Source: Acidobacteriota bacterium
GTDB taxonomy: Bacteria; Acidobacteriota; Terriglobia; UBA7540
Assembly: GCA_021828245.1 (NCBI GenBank)
Contig: JAKASC010000142.1
Location: forward strand, 1 to 6,411
Direction of reading: 5' to 3'
Length of the DNA: 6,411 nt
Below, one piece after another: positions 5,728-6,411 of this stretch (the first letter of the stretch is position 1; the number at the start of each line of letters is the position of its first letter). Both the position numbers and the translations under genes were made by a program. The notes under the pieces were generated by a model that had not been told where the DNA came from, made no database searches, and saw only the letters and a list, made by a program, of their open reading frames with translations.

Positions 5728-6411
5728 TTAGGATTCCTTGCCGCCTTCCTTCTTGGTATCGCGCTTGCTCTCTTTCTCCCCTTCACCTTCCGCTTCCGCT
5801 CCTTCCTCTTCGGGTTTGCGCTTGCGGATGAGTTCGGGCTCAGCCGGCGCCGCCTCCGTCACTTCCGTGGCGGCCTTTTCCTCTTCCACTCTCGGGGCGA
5901 TGACGTGCGCCACCACGCGGTCGGCTTCACTCAACACCTTGACGCGGGAGCTGACTGGCAACTCCGAGACGCGCAGGCTTTTGCCCAGCATCAGGCCGGC
6001 GACATCCACCGTGACGTGGTCCGGGATATCCTCCGGCAGGCACTCGATTTCGACTTCGCGGAGGACAATCTCAAAGATGCCGCCCTGGACTTTGACCCCT
6101 TGAGGCTCACCTGTAAAATGAATCGGGACGCGAACCTTGAGCTTGGTGTCCAAGGCGATGCGAACCAAATCCACATGAAGCAACTCCTCGCGCACCGGTT
6201 CCCACTGCCAGTCGCGCAACATCACGCGAGCCGGGGCCTTGTCCTGCACTTCCAGCGTAAAGATGGCGTTATGTCCAGACTCCGAATGAAGGATGCGAAG
6301 AATCGCCTTCGGATCGAGCGCGACGGGAATCGCCGGCCCGCCCCCGCCATAGACAACGGCCGGAATCTTTCCCGAACGGCGCAGCCGTCGGTTGTCGTTC
6401 TTCCCAAACCT
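5728..6411 (-). CDS. rplY: 50S ribosomal protein bL25 (CTC type), 5' end outside window
   Basis: There are 227 visible codons ending in TAA at 5728-5730. Only the first residues, perhaps 10-15, lie beyond the right edge. The N-terminal 5S-rRNA-binding domain (visible residues of about 1-85) contains G-K-N-D-N-R-R-L-R-R-S-G-K-I-P-A-V-V-Y-G (3-22) and the H79-V-D-L-V stretch. It is followed by the second, CTC-type beta domain (about 86-176), with F-T-G-E-P-Q-G-V-K at 99-107 and CLPEDIPDHVTVDV at 124-137. The longer CTC/TL5 form of bL25 is therefore encoded rather than the short E. coli form. Residues of about 177-227 are a Lys/Glu-rich low-complexity tail, probably disordered. A GTG at 6249 is an internal codon, not the start, since the conserved domain continues upstream of it. 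Confidence 0.97.
   Translation of the reverse strand, partial: RFGKNDNRRLRRSGKIPAVVYGGGGPAIPVALDPKAILRILHSESGHNAIFTLEVQDKAPARVMLRDWQWEPVREELLHVDLVRIALDTKLKVRVPIHFTGEPQGVKVQGGIFEIVLREVEIECLPEDIPDHVTVDVAGLMLGKSLRVSELPVSSRVKVLSEADRVVAHVIAPRVEEEKAATEVTEAAPAEPELIRKRKPEEEGAEAEGEGEKESKRDTKKEGGKES

Noticed and set aside
6222..6407. Minus-strand frame of 61 codons at the right edge
   Set aside because: Out-of-frame with bL25, whose conserved N-terminal motif reads through to the window edge in another frame.

Overview
The window is GC-rich bacterial DNA in which every supported gene lies on the minus strand, so transcription runs from right to left. The gene mix is translation genes followed by a secreted TPR protein, a Ycf48-like repeat protein and a CRTAC1-type FG-GAP/VCBS protein. 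That combination suggests Acidobacteriota or a related soil lineage. This assignment rests on gene content and style, not on a database match.

Right half (about 3705-6411): a compact translation cluster in the order bL25 (rplY, 5' end cut off by the window edge), peptidyl-tRNA hydrolase (pth), bS6 (rpsF), bS18 (rpsR) and bL9 (rplI). pth, rpsF and rpsR are separated by only 6 and 3 nt and are almost certainly co-transcribed. rpsR and rplI are separated by 130 nt. All key residues of these proteins are intact. bL25, bS6 and bL9 each carry a low-complexity charged or Pro/Glu-rich C-terminal tail.

Left half (about 1-3607): three genes for probable envelope or exported proteins on the same strand. 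The first is a TPR-repeat protein with an N-terminal hydrophobic segment. The second is a secreted, possibly lipid-anchored, protein with a Ycf48-like/BNR repeat region. The third is the start of a large FG-GAP/VCBS protein with a twin-arginine signal and at least three calcium-binding-type repeats spaced exactly 52 residues apart; it runs off the left edge. The gaps between them are about 96-169 nt. A plausible sigma70-type promoter lies between the TPR and Ycf48-like genes.

No mobile element, CRISPR array, tRNA or rRNA is visible, and no gap without a gene exceeds about 170 nt. The most unusual point is the start of the FG-GAP gene. The best Shine-Dalgarno sequence drives a 14-codon ORF whose TGA overlaps a CTG codon that begins the frame of the twin-arginine signal peptide. 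This is either translational coupling to a rare start codon, a frameshift, or an assembly indel. A weaker version of the same arrangement (GTGA overlap) is seen in front of the TPR gene. I did not find convincing evidence of a wholly new system.
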